This document shows positions 61,001 through 63,149 of a DNA stretch of 64,000 bases, one piece after another. Under the pieces are notes generated by a model. The model saw only the letters and a program-made list of their open reading frames with translations. It did not search any database and was not told the DNA's origin. The stretch covers positions 44,896,652 through 44,960,651 of the forward strand of contig CM067317.1 of assembly GCA_034231615.1 (NCBI GenBank). Reading direction: 5' to 3'. The translations under genes and the position numbers were made by a program. The DNA is from Meghimatium bilineatum (taxonomy: Eukaryota > Mollusca > Gastropoda > Stylommatophora > Philomycidae). Each line of letters opens with the position of its first letter. Positions within the stretch are counted from its first letter, which is position 1.

Positions 61001-62400
61001 TTATGGAACTGTGGTAGTACATGTAATGATGATGGAATAGTGGAAGTACTGTGGAATCCCTCTATAGCTCATAAATTTCTAGCAAATTTCCTGTTACCAG
61101 CAAACCCCTCCATCACTAACGCCTTTTATACAGACATAACACAGCTGTTTATAACACAAACATAATACAGACCTACCACAACCTGACACAGGGATCTGGT
61201 AAGTGAGTAATAAATGCTTCTTTCCCTGAATTTGCGCCTACCAACTTCATTTTCTTTTGATTATAAAGAAAATATTATGAGTATACTCAACAGAGAGGTT
61301 GTAAGCTGGTAAACAGTGTCTACTTTCATAGGCAACAACAAACCATCATTTTTCGACTTAGAAAGGCTTCTGCACGACTCCAGGGCCACCTGTACCAAAT
61401 CAGGGTAGCCCATACAAATGAATGTCCATGCCGAGCAGGCATACAGATCCCTGAACACATACTCAAAGATTGTCCAGGATACAAAGAACTGCAAGGCAAG
61501 ACATAGCCACACTAGACTGAACTGAGGCAAAAACTTTAGGGCAGCCGCTATGACCTGGAGAAGATGGAGCTTCGTCCTGGCCACTGGCCTGAAGATCTAA
61601 CAAAAACTTTGGAACAGCCGCTATGACCTGGAGAAGATGGAGCTTCGTCCTGGCCACTGGCCTGAAGATCTAACAAAAACTTTGGAACAGCCGCTATGAC
61701 CTGGAGAAGATGGAGCTTCGTCCTGGCCACTGGCCTGAAGATCTAACACAACCAAAAGAATCCTGAATACAGAAACATGGTCTGCTGAAATGTCGATGTG
61801 TCAGGAGTCAAGTTAACTATGTGATCATTGATGCCAACAAATAGAAGTTCTAAATTTTGAAAACTGATTTTGCTGGGTTCTGCTAACATCCTCCACCCCA
61901 CGCAATCATCTTTGTTGTCTGATTCTACAAACTCACTCCCTATACACAATCATTTCTTGTTTGATTCCACTAACCCACTGCATATACACGATCATCTCTA
62001 ATATTAAGTTCGCCCATGTGTTGCCGGGCCAGAAAGGGGAGCAAAGAATAACAACACTGTTTACCTTTCACGCATGTTGTAAAAGGCGACTAAGGAGGTT
62101 ATGGGATGGAGTTGGCTGTCCCATCCAATATAAGGTCAGTGACCCAAAGCCATGCTAAAGTCGAATGTGTCAGGCTGAAAGGCGCAGATATCGCAGCAAT
62201 GCTGTAAACCATGGCACAACGCATTCCGTTCTCCGGACTACATCCTGCTAATCTGCAGGAGTTTGAGAACGAACGCAGAAGAAAAAAAGAATATTAAGTT
62301 AACCTCTGCTTCCATTTAGACATATGACCAACTACAAACAATTCATCTCACCTTCGCAGTTATGTCTCCATCTTTGAACTCTGACTCAATCTTGTTTAGC
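24902..62400 (-). CDS. DNMT1: DNMT1-like maintenance DNA (cytosine-5) methyltransferase, 20 exons, lacks catalytic exons
   Basis: DNMT1 copies CpG methylation onto the new DNA strand after replication, in the nucleus. Order read from the minus strand: N-terminal helical segment, acidic linker, PIP-like [12 protein letters not shown] domain, CXXC finger, BAH1, BAH2, a Gly-Lys repeat linker, then LRTLDVF, which begins the methyltransferase domain. This is the family's domain order. Splice sites are mostly canonical and the phases join across all exons except 3/4. The first exon(s) are beyond the window. The catalytic domain after motif I is absent: the next sequence downstream is a 5.4-kb minisatellite and then protease exons. 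An amber codon at 31782-31784, frameshifts near 45039 and 56600-56632, and a missing BAH2 segment argue for a decaying gene or base-level assembly errors. I am confident of the family, not of function. Confidence 0.9.
25250..25520 (-). repeat. SINE-like family A copy (plus fragment 25065-25145)
   Basis: CTCTTCTGCATTCATTCTC, CTCCTGCAGATTAGCAGG, GACCTGACACACCGG and GTTGCTATTCTTTGCTCCCC in order. A shorter fragment of the same family precedes it at 25065-25145. Confidence 0.88.
25530..26335. repeat. 23-bp minisatellite, about 35 copies
   Basis: Unit GATCCAATCATTGAATTACC plus ACT, alternating with AATGACCAG/AATGACCAC variants. It lies in the DNMT1 intron between exons 20 and 19. Confidence 0.95.
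26565..26692. repeat. Imperfect inverted repeat (hairpin)
   Basis: Left arm AACACATTCACAACATAATA ... GGCACCACTGATGTT, right arm AACATCAATTTCTATGGTGCC ... ATTATGTTATTAATGTGTT. Arms of about 50-55 bases around a loop of about 10. Possibly a small foldback element. Confidence 0.6.
27030..27295 (+). repeat. SINE-like family A copy
   Basis: Sense-strand copy: GAAAGGGGAGCAAAGAATAG, GTTGGTTGTCCCATCCCATAT, GTGACCCAAAAACCATGC, ending TTTGAGAACGAACACAGAAGAAG next to exon 19. Confidence 0.9.
27351..27608 (-). CDS. DNMT1: DNMT1 exon 19 (BAH2)
   Basis: 86 codons, phase 0, acceptor TTTAG, donor GTGAGA. It starts [20 protein letters not shown], continues [13 protein letters not shown], then [20 protein letters not shown] and [16 protein letters not shown]. 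This is the C-terminal half of BAH2, including the FYF-ESY and DPP-AR motifs. Confidence 0.93.
27700..28230. repeat. Minisatellite, about 66-bp unit, 8 copies
   Basis: Unit TAGGATCTATTCAGTCAAAA then ACACCCACTCTTATAATTAT and GTAAAGTTGCTACCAGGTC. Sits where the missing BAH2 exon of DNMT1 would be expected. Confidence 0.92.
28400..28620 (-). mobile_element. Possible LINE 3' fragment
   Basis: Minus frame contains [20 protein letters not shown], resembling the GHIMR-x-LEK segment near the C-terminus of endonuclease-RT LINEs. Short and broken. Confidence 0.4.
28658..28705 (-). CDS. DNMT1: DNMT1 exon 18 (BAH2)
   Basis: A 16-codon exon, [16 protein letters not shown], after a GATGCAG acceptor and before GTGAGA. 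It matches the PVDEDLYPEHYRKYSDY segment of mammalian DNMT1. The following roughly 45 residues of BAH2 (family motif APEPYRIGRI to KFYRPE) are not found before exon 19. Confidence 0.82.
28715..28910. repeat. 40-bp minisatellite, about 4.5 copies
   Basis: Unit AATTTCAGAAAATAAAACCA plus TATTTCATCAAATTTGAAAC. It begins within 15 bases of the exon 18 acceptor and each unit holds a TTTCAG acceptor-like string on plus, not on the transcribed strand. Confidence 0.9.
28970..29130 (+). mobile_element. LINE RT fragment
   Basis: [20 protein letters not shown] then MNN, stop, RRYVEE-like. This is the C-terminal thumb (VLxCYI-P-LLYGCETWT) of endonuclease-RT LINEs. A family A fragment follows at 29130-29275. 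Confidence 0.65.
29458..29613 (-). CDS. DNMT1: DNMT1 exon 17 (start of BAH2)
   Basis: Acceptor TTGCAG, donor GTAAGT, 52 codons, phase 0. It encodes [18 protein letters not shown], then [20 protein letters not shown], matching the [21 protein letters not shown] start of BAH2 in mammals. Confidence 0.9.
30590..30785 (+). repeat. Dispersed repeat D, copy 2
   Basis: CCCATAAGTGCTCAGCAAGC, CCACATGACTAGCATCACC, CCTGGTACCCTATTTCCTGG; partner of 15310-15520. A fragment of repeat C (GGTTATCTGTTACCCCTAGG) lies at about 30262-30320. 29640-30250 holds nothing recognised. Confidence 0.65.
30925..31148 (+). repeat. SINE-like family B copy with internal insertion
   Basis: CCCGCTGAAGATGGATGTGTC at the left and CAGCGGGAGTTTGAGAATGA at the right are the two ends; about 60 extra bases lie in the middle. 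Inverted relative to the next copy at 31212-31372. Confidence 0.85.
31212..31372 (-). repeat. SINE-like family B copy
   Basis: CTTCTTCTTCTTCTGCGTTC ... GCCAATGGCCCGACACATCC ... GTCTTCGGCGG. Full length. Forms a head-to-head inverted pair with 30925-31148, about 180 bases from DNMT1 exon 16. Confidence 0.92.
31554..31811 (-). CDS. DNMT1: DNMT1 exon 16 (end of BAH1), in-frame amber codon
   Basis: Acceptor TTCTAG, donor GTAAGT, phase 0 at both ends, 258 nt. It reads IIQKVVPED, a TAG, then [34 protein letters not shown] and CCISCQRL. The mammalian sequence has ENWAMEGG here, so the TAG at 31782-31784 sits exactly at the conserved Trp (TGG). The rest of the exon stays open. This is a nonsense mutation, a sequencing error, or a codon that A-to-I RNA editing could turn back into Trp. 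Confidence 0.92.
31905..33490. repeat. 31-32-bp minisatellite, about 50 copies
   Basis: Unit CACATTAGACCTCAGCATAG plus CTTACAGTTTGA, with CTTGGCA and AGCGTAG variants. The rare AGCGTAG variant recurs at about 32260, 32730 and 33304, showing block duplications of several hundred bases. DNMT1 intron 15/16. Confidence 0.96.
33490..33645 (+). repeat. SINE-like family B copy
   Basis: ATGAAGACGGATGTGTCACAC to GGGAGTTTGAGAATGAACTC followed by GAAGAAGAAG; it interrupts the end of the 32-bp array. Confidence 0.88.
33680..34100 (+). repeat. Family A fragments with a 20-bp tandem repeat
   Basis: Family A pieces (GTGACCCAAAAATCAAGATG at 33722 and CACAACATATTCTGTTCTCC at 33967) surround four copies of TAACATGCAGGAGGTTGCTC at about 33998-34078. 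The 20-bp unit is derived from the family A 3' part (CATGCAGGAG). Confidence 0.7.
34159..34386 (-). CDS. DNMT1: DNMT1 exon 15 (BAH1)
   Basis: 76 codons, phase 0 at both ends. It encodes [20 protein letters not shown], an [19 protein letters not shown] segment, then [20 protein letters not shown]. This is the core of the first BAH domain, including the invariant HWxxRGxxTVLG and DPLELFLVDEC motifs. No lesions seen. Confidence 0.95.
34827..35042 (+). other. Short open frame of unknown origin
   Basis: 71 codons: [20 protein letters not shown] ... [20 protein letters not shown] ... [12 protein letters not shown]. Composition is coding-like (basic, helical) and antisense to a DNMT1 intron. It could be the tail of a transposon protein. 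I recognise no family. Confidence 0.2.
35190..35480. repeat. Small imperfect tandem repeats
   Basis: TTTTGTCTTGGAATATTT-type units at 35200-35300, and CCAGATTGTCCCATAATTCC repeated with variants at 35398-35470. Confidence 0.65.
35990..36203 (-). CDS. DNMT1: DNMT1 exon 14 (CXXC end and linker to BAH1)
   Basis: Acceptor CATTAG, donor GTCAGT. It opens with [12 protein letters not shown], the end of the CXXC domain (CPNMAVKEADDD in mammals). It continues with an acidic stretch, the region of the autoinhibitory CXXC-BAH1 linker, and ends at [14 protein letters not shown], the start of BAH1. Confidence 0.92.
36470..36715 (-). repeat. SINE-like family A copy
   Basis: TATTAGCAGGATGTAGTCCT, GTGTCATGGTTTACAGC, GATCTGACACATCCGATTTC, GTTGCTATTCTTTTCCTCC. 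Confidence 0.85.
36765..36890 (+). repeat. tRNA-like SINE head, partial
   Basis: TGGTGGCATAGTGGTTAAGC resembles a pol III A box and GGGTTTGATATCC a B box at the usual spacing. A (G)n run follows and the LINE fragment at 36904 abuts it. Confidence 0.5.
36930..37555 (+). mobile_element. LINE RT 3' fragment
   Basis: [39 protein letters not shown], a one-base shift near 37180, then [40 protein letters not shown] and [20 protein letters not shown]. This is the thumb and C-terminal part of an endonuclease-RT LINE, ending in [13 protein letters not shown]. Relatively young: one shift and one stop. Confidence 0.88.
37688..38230 (+). mobile_element. mariner-like DNA transposon relic, split by a family B SINE
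   Basis: TATACGAGGGGTGGTTGAAA then AGTTGTGCAC is a mariner-type 5' terminal repeat next to a TA. Beyond the SINE, GATGAGCCAAGGAGCGGCAG codes [15 protein letters not shown], matching the D-P-R-x-GRPS segment before the mariner catalytic domain. Only the 5' portion survives. Confidence 0.7.
37901..38042 (-). repeat. SINE-like family B copy with perfect target duplication
   Basis: 142 bp flanked by GTTGTGTAAT at 37891-37900 and at 38043-38052. The duplication and the GAA-type end show insertion by retrotransposition into the mariner relic. Confidence 0.92.
38273..38370 (-). CDS. DNMT1: DNMT1 exon 13 (CXXC zinc finger)
   Basis: Acceptor TTGTAG, donor GTAAAT. It encodes [16 protein letters not shown], then [16 protein letters not shown]. 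With exon 12 and the Cys that opens exon 14 all eight zinc-binding cysteines are present, and the KFGG motif that contacts unmethylated CpG is intact. This is the best-conserved part of the gene. Confidence 0.95.
38600..38778. repeat. 24-bp minisatellite, 7 copies
   Basis: Unit GTTGGTTACAAAATGGCCAA plus AATT. DNMT1 intron 12/13, close to the CXXC exon. Confidence 0.93.
38925..39482 (+). mobile_element. LINE 3' relic with RNase H
   Basis: [67 protein letters not shown], ending with an [22 protein letters not shown] tail. The same element as 5820-6515. Confidence 0.85.
39484..42428. repeat. Exon-derived minisatellite: tandem copies of the DNMT1 exon 12 end and its splice donor
   Basis: Units of 23-27 bp share GCCTACCTCACATATGCCA, followed by CAATCAA, CAATCATA, CCAA or AATAAA. 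On the transcribed strand the core reads TGTGGCATATGTGAG|GTAGGC, identical to the last five codons of exon 12 (C-G-I-C-E) and its GT donor. More than 100 units follow the exon without interruption. Expansion appears to have started from the exon-intron junction. Confidence 0.95.
42414..42579 (-). CDS. DNMT1: DNMT1 exon 12 (autoinhibitory linker and first CXXC cysteines)
   Basis: Acceptor TTCTCAG, donor GTAGGC. A basic [17 protein letters not shown] tract is followed by [18 protein letters not shown] and RQRCGICE, the first two cysteines of the CXXC finger. Phase 0 exit fits exon 13. The last 15 coding bases and the donor are the unit of the tandem array that begins immediately downstream. Confidence 0.93.
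42677..42960 (-). repeat. SINE-like family A copy with target duplication
   Basis: Full length, flanked by TTGTAAAAGTT at 42666-42676 and 42961-42971. CTTCTTCTTCTGCGTTCGTT at the left is its 3' end, CAACACAAGGGCG at the right its 5' end. Confidence 0.93.
43255..43545 (-). repeat. GC-richer repeat fragment (family E)
   Basis: The end GGGCATTCCCATAAGTGC recurs in variant form at 7385-7420 and 31170-31205, each followed by a TTGATTAGGAAC-like string. It has some coding look on minus ([17 protein letters not shown]) but no consistent frame. Possibly a transposable-element terminus. Confidence 0.45.
43612..43793 (-). CDS. DNMT1: DNMT1 exon 11 (end of RFTS)
   Basis: Open 182-nt exon between CCTCAG and GTGTGT. 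It encodes TTVPPAGL, then [20 protein letters not shown] and [20 protein letters not shown]. These match the C-terminal helices of RFTS (HAQFVVEQVESYDEA and TPCMRDLIKLAGVTLG in mammals). Exit phase 2. Confidence 0.92.
43905..44070 (+). repeat. SINE-like family B copy
   Basis: CCGCTGAAGATGGATGTGTC ... GCGGGAGTTTGAGAATAAAC ... GAAGAAG. A further fragment of the family lies at 43200-43270. Confidence 0.92.
44946..45098 (-). CDS. DNMT1: DNMT1 exon 10 (RFTS), frameshifted
   Basis: Acceptor CTGCAG, donor GTATG. Part one reads [19 protein letters not shown], part two [18 protein letters not shown] then [13 protein letters not shown]. Both are RFTS (AEYILMDPS and KIYISKIVVEFL in mammals) but lie in different frames. 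One surplus base at 45039 explains it: without it the exon length fits the phases of exons 9 and 11 exactly. As written, translation stops shortly after the shift. Confidence 0.85.
45268..46494. mobile_element. TTAA-flanked MITE-like DNA transposon containing a family A SINE
   Basis: TTAA at 45264-45267 and 46495-46498. Ends CCTTTAGGACTC and, from the other strand, CCTTTAGAGCCC form a terminal inverted repeat. A homologous but truncated copy starts after TTAA at 53743 (CCTTACAGGCTC) and runs to about 54330. TTAA and CCTTTAG suggest piggyBac-type mobility. No transposase. Confidence 0.75.
45992..46270 (-). repeat. SINE-like family A copy with target duplication
   Basis: Flanked by GCTCACCACTGTCAT (45977-45991) and GCTCACAACTGTCAT (46271-46285), a 15-bp duplication with one mismatch. 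Full length. Confidence 0.93.
47068..47154 (-). CDS. DNMT1: DNMT1 exon 9 (RFTS)
   Basis: Encodes [20 protein letters not shown] and ENALIGFST, a near match to the conserved [21 protein letters not shown] core of RFTS. The acceptor is the AG at 47155-47156, the only one that keeps frame; the donor is GTTTGT. Phase 1 on both sides. Confidence 0.88.
47228..47550 (+). repeat. tRNA-derived SINE with conserved central domain
   Basis: The head AGGCTAGTTGATAGTGAGCTT ... CAGGTTCTAGCC holds A- and B-box-like strings and is partly duplicated. The body CCTCCAGTTCAGGGGTTGTA ... GAAGGTAAACACCGCAAGGA ... ACTGGCCACACTACCTAATA matches the copy at 56886-57100. I recall this body type from mollusc SINEs. Confidence 0.75.
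47775..47930 (+). repeat. SINE-like family B copy
   Basis: GCAGAAGATGGATGTGTTAG ... CTGGACTACATCCTGCTGG ... GGGAGTTTGAGAATGAACAC. Confidence 0.92.
47990..48245 (-). mobile_element. LINE RT fragment (YADD region)
   Basis: Minus frame: [20 protein letters not shown] then [20 protein letters not shown]. The catalytic YADD motif is intact; both flanks are missing. Confidence 0.85.
48300..48600 (+). mobile_element. LINE 3' fragment
   Basis: Sequence coding [20 protein letters not shown] with stops, then a [17 protein letters not shown] string in another frame. C-terminal part of an endonuclease-RT LINE. Confidence 0.6.
48715..48833 (-). CDS. DNMT1: DNMT1 exon 8 (RFTS)
   Basis: Acceptor CTTCCAG, donor GTATGG. 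It encodes [20 protein letters not shown], then a [17 protein letters not shown] segment typical of RFTS. Mammalian RFTS has Cys where this has Asp in SVYDKN; that Cys is a zinc ligand in the vertebrate structure, so the zinc site may differ here. Entry phase 2 and exit phase 1 fit the neighbours. Confidence 0.88.
49136..49485. repeat. Inverted pair of family B SINEs
   Basis: 49136-49305 (minus sense) and 49335-49485 (plus sense) face each other across about 30 bases, giving a potential 150-bp RNA hairpin inside DNMT1 intron 7/8. Confidence 0.88.
49580..49680 (-). CDS. DNMT1: DNMT1 exon 7 (RFTS)
   Basis: Encodes [20 protein letters not shown] and [12 protein letters not shown], matching the RFTS segment that ends QHKLTCF in mammals. 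Donor is GTAAGT. The homologous start would be at 49689 (VEE), but the bases before it are AT, not AG. The first usable in-frame acceptor is nine bases inside, at 49681-49682, which drops three residues. Confidence 0.8.
49835..50975. repeat. Cluster of degraded family A copies
   Basis: Pieces at 49835-50035, 50370-50465 and 50500-50660, and a fuller copy at 50725-50975 (AACTCCTGCATATAACAGGC ... GTTCCCCTTTTGAGTCCGG). Intron of DNMT1. Confidence 0.75.
51384..51501 (-). CDS. DNMT1: DNMT1 exon 6 (start of RFTS domain)
   Basis: Acceptor TTTACAG, donor GTAAGT. It encodes [20 protein letters not shown], then [19 protein letters not shown]. The C-x2-C pair followed by LxYxDDxELK is the start of the RFTS (replication-foci targeting) domain and supplies its first zinc ligands. 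A nearer AG at 51491-51492 would give the wrong frame, so the upstream acceptor was chosen. Phase 0 exit. Confidence 0.85.
51555..51710. repeat. 51-bp minisatellite, 3 copies
   Basis: Unit GATGATGATGAAATAATACC plus TATAGCTGCGAGCAGATAGC and TCTTGACACAT. Confidence 0.9.
52023..52181 (-). CDS. DNMT1: DNMT1 exon 5 (charged linker before RFTS)
   Basis: 159-nt open exon from an AAGCAG acceptor to a GTAAGC donor. It reads [16 protein letters not shown], then a CDKC pair, then an acidic and basic tract with PKRAKLED. Entry and exit phases fit exons 4 and 6. Composition matches the lysine/glutamate-rich linker between the PIP box and RFTS domain. Confidence 0.7.
52320..52700. mobile_element. Two LINE 3' fragments, opposite strands
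   Basis: Minus at 52320-52445: [20 protein letters not shown] then [20 protein letters not shown]. Plus at 52535-52700: [20 protein letters not shown]. Both are C-terminal LINE motifs (GRPRRRW, FGHI-R-x-MEG). Confidence 0.65.
52815..52920. repeat. Two-copy tandem duplication
   Basis: GATGAGATATCTGGAACAGA plus CCCGTGAGCTTTCTAA occurs twice in succession at about 52825 and 52872. Confidence 0.85.
53205..53425. repeat. About 33-bp minisatellite, 6 copies
   Basis: Unit GAATAGGAACCACCAAATCA plus ATCAATCAAACACA. Confidence 0.9.
53602..53682 (-). CDS. DNMT1: DNMT1 exon 4 with PIP-like box
   Basis: A short exon between CTACAG and GTGAGT that encodes [13 protein letters not shown] then [12 protein letters not shown]-x-x-I-x-x-L-F resembles the PCNA-interacting box that DNMT1 carries before its RFTS domain (RQTTITSHF in mammals), with Leu in place of the first aromatic residue. 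Exit phase 2 joins exon 5 correctly. Confidence 0.65.
53747..54330. mobile_element. Second copy of the TTAA MITE, 3' truncated
   Basis: Follows TTAA at 53743-53746. Shares ATTCCCGCCACACGAAGCTA, TCAAATTCCTTTACACATTA and GGTGCCACGTGT with the 45.3-kb copy. The right end is lost near a family A fragment at 54335-54400. Confidence 0.7.
54630..54755. repeat. 33-bp minisatellite, 4 copies
   Basis: Unit GTAGGAGAGAAACCACATCA plus CTGTACACAGGAA. The period is a multiple of three, hence a repetitive shadow ORF on minus. Confidence 0.92.
54885..55035 (+). repeat. SINE-like family B copy
   Basis: AATGTGTCGGGCCATTGGAA ... ATCTAGTAGGACCATTGTCC ... AAACGCCGAAAAAGAAG. A family A fragment precedes it at 54795-54845. 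Confidence 0.9.
55101..55272 (-). CDS. DNMT1: DNMT1 exon 3 (acidic linker)
   Basis: Open exon of 172 nt with a CATCAG acceptor and GTAAGT donor. It encodes an acidic stretch ([20 protein letters not shown]) followed by basic KKLKGGRK and ends at TPTR plus one base. Disordered linker of this kind precedes the PCNA-binding segment in DNMT1. It ends in phase 1, whereas exon 4 needs phase 2, so a microexon was missed or a base has been lost. Confidence 0.65.
55430..55645 (+). mobile_element. LINE 3' relic
   Basis: Plus frame near 55545-55600 reads [19 protein letters not shown], the terminal cysteine/histidine motif of the RNase H LINEs; it ends at a CTTCTTCTTCTGCG string. Confidence 0.5.
56030..56450 (+). 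repeat. Two adjacent family A copies
   Basis: First at 56030-56215 (AGTGACCCAAAAACCATGCT ... CTTTAGGAATGAATGCTGAA), second at 56225-56450 (GTCAACTAAGGAGGTTTTGG ... GAGTTTGAGTACGAACACAG). Confidence 0.82.
56485..56761 (-). CDS. DNMT1: DNMT1 exon 2 (N-terminal region), frameshifted
   Basis: The exon opens after TTAATAG with [13 protein letters not shown], which continues the N-terminal helix of exon 1. It then runs through a Ser/Asn/Thr-rich linker and closes at a GTAAGA donor after VNCKV. The open frame of the first part stops at a TAA shortly after ITNG. The second part ([12 protein letters not shown] and on) is open only in another frame. The break lies at about 56600-56632. The 277-nt length is one base more than a multiple of three, although both flanking junctions are phase 0, which fits a single extra base. 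Confidence 0.6.
56886..57100 (+). repeat. tRNA-derived SINE
   Basis: GCGGTGGCCTAGCTGATAGT is an A-box-like start, GCCGGGTTCCAA a B box about 45 bases on. The body reads CCTCCAGTTGACCCAGCTGT ... AAGGTAAACACAGCAAGGAA ... CTGGCCATCCCATCTAATAC. Confidence 0.8.
57661..58175 (-). repeat. Family A copy split by about 235 bases
   Basis: 57661-57820 carries the CTTCTTCTGCGTTCGTTCTC end through CACTGGCCCTATATGGG. 58070-58175 resumes with CCAACTCCATCCCATAACCT to CCCTGGCAACACCGGCG. The AT-rich stretch between is presumably an insertion. Confidence 0.8.
58335..59405 (+). repeat. Dispersed repeat C, copy 2
   Basis: Colinear with 4490-5830: GTGATTTCCGCCAGGAGCG, CATTGGGTACTGAACC, TTTCCAACTACTACCTCCAC, and GGTTATCTGCTAACCCTGGG at the end. 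Confidence 0.7.
59690..59935 (-). repeat. Diverged family A copy
   Basis: ACAGCTTGGCTGCGATATCT, AATGGCCTCATATGACATGC, CGAGCAACACACATGAGG. Confidence 0.75.
60075..60300 (+). repeat. Family A copy
   Basis: GGCGACTAAGGAGGTTAGGT ... GAAAGACGCAGATACCGCAG ... CAGGAGCTTGAGAACAATTG. Confidence 0.85.
60378..60512 (+). repeat. SINE-like family B copy
   Basis: AAAGGCAGATGTGTCGGGC ... ATTCTCTGGACTAAATCC ... AATCCAGCGGAGAG. Immediately followed by a minus-strand LINE 3' end. Confidence 0.85.
60513..60700 (-). mobile_element. LINE 3' end with GAA tail
   Basis: Minus frame: [20 protein letters not shown] then [20 protein letters not shown] and TEFIEAIGI, stop, ending in GATGAAGAAGAAAC. Aligns with KHILQECSEHE and SFIKETELQI of the 8.2-kb LINE. 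Confidence 0.85.
60695..61045. repeat. 29-30-bp minisatellite, about 11 copies
   Basis: Unit GATGGAACTGTGGTAGTACA plus TGTAATGAT. Begins within the LINE 3' relic, whose CAGTCTCTGGACTGTGGTAG seems to have seeded it. Confidence 0.93.
61340..61530 (+). mobile_element. LINE 3' relic
   Basis: [20 protein letters not shown] then [23 protein letters not shown] ... PEHILKDCP is the terminal zinc-knuckle-like motif of the RNase H LINEs. Confidence 0.8.
61532..61750. repeat. 73-bp tandem repeat, 3 copies
   Basis: CAGCCGCTATGACCTGGAGA starts at 61542, 61615 and 61688, exactly 73 bases apart. Derived from the C-terminal coding part of the adjoining LINE (the repeat encodes a W-P-x-D-LTKTL motif). Confidence 0.93.
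62011..62289 (+). repeat. SINE-like family A copy with perfect target duplication
   Basis: Flanked by AATATTAAGTT at 62000-62010 and 62290-62300. Best sense-strand copy: CGCCCATGTGTTGCCGGGCC at the 5' end, GAGAACGAACGCAGAAGAAA at the 3' end. Confidence 0.94.
62352..62400 (-). CDS. DNMT1: DNMT1 exon 1 in window (N-terminal helical region)
   Basis: A 49-nt exon between a TTTCAG acceptor and a GTGAGA donor. It encodes [16 protein letters not shown], which aligns with the Leu/Glu/Lys-rich helix near the DNMT1 N-terminus (the DMAP1-binding region of vertebrate enzymes). It starts with one base completing a split codon and ends in phase 0. The preceding exon with the start codon was not found up to 64000. 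Confidence 0.65.
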
Positions 62401-62424
62401 CTGAAATTAAAAAAATATTAATAT

Positions 62425-62960
62425 TCTTGCTAAAGTCAGATGTGTCAGGACAGAAGTCACAAATATGACATCAAAGCTAAACTGCGACACCAATGCACTA
62501 CATTCTCCAGACTACATTCTGCTTACATGCAGGAATTTTAGAACAAACGCAGACTTAGAAAGCATATAAACAACATAAAAATCAATGTCAGTTTTAGTCT
62601 TGTCTGCATTCTTTCTCAAATTCCTGCTTATATACAGGAGATAGTCCATACAACGGAATATACTATGTCATGATTAAATTGACATTAAGCACATGTGTTA
62701 CTCAAACCGAAAGGGGAGCAAAGAATAGTAACACCACGACCCTTGACCCATGCATGTCATAAAAGGCAACTAAGGTTTGGGGAAAGAGTTTCAGTCTCAC
62801 CTCATAGGTTGAATTTACCAAAATACCCATGATGAAATTGGATGTGGTAGACCAAAAGCAGATATTGCAACCAAGCTGTAAAACATGATACAATGCATTC
62901 TGCTATCCTGACTACATTCTAGTAACCAGGAAACGTTTAAGAATGAAAACAGAAAAATTA
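62425..62960. repeat. Degraded family A fragments
   Basis: Sense pieces at 62425-62555 and 62700-62960 (GAAAGGGGAGCAAAGAATAG ... AAACATGATACAATGCATTC) and an antisense piece at 62600-62690. Confidence 0.75.
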
Positions 62961-63149
62961 TTTTTGAAACGATTGCAAAGTTTCACATTTAAACTTTACC
63001 ACGAAACCAAAGGCCATCGGTTTTCCTGCGGTAAAAGACCGGCAGACATTTTCAACCAGTTGCTATACTCATTTAGCGACATATAACATATGATGTTTAA
63101 TGTTTACATGACCGGAATTAACAAATGATAGCTAGTGATATTTTTGTTT

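Noticed and set aside
60533..61022. Overlapping 131-143-residue minus-strand ORFs (TCTTTV/YYHSSI repeats)
   Set aside because: Translations of the 30-bp minisatellite; only the last 50 residues of one frame ([10 protein letters not shown]) are a true LINE relic.
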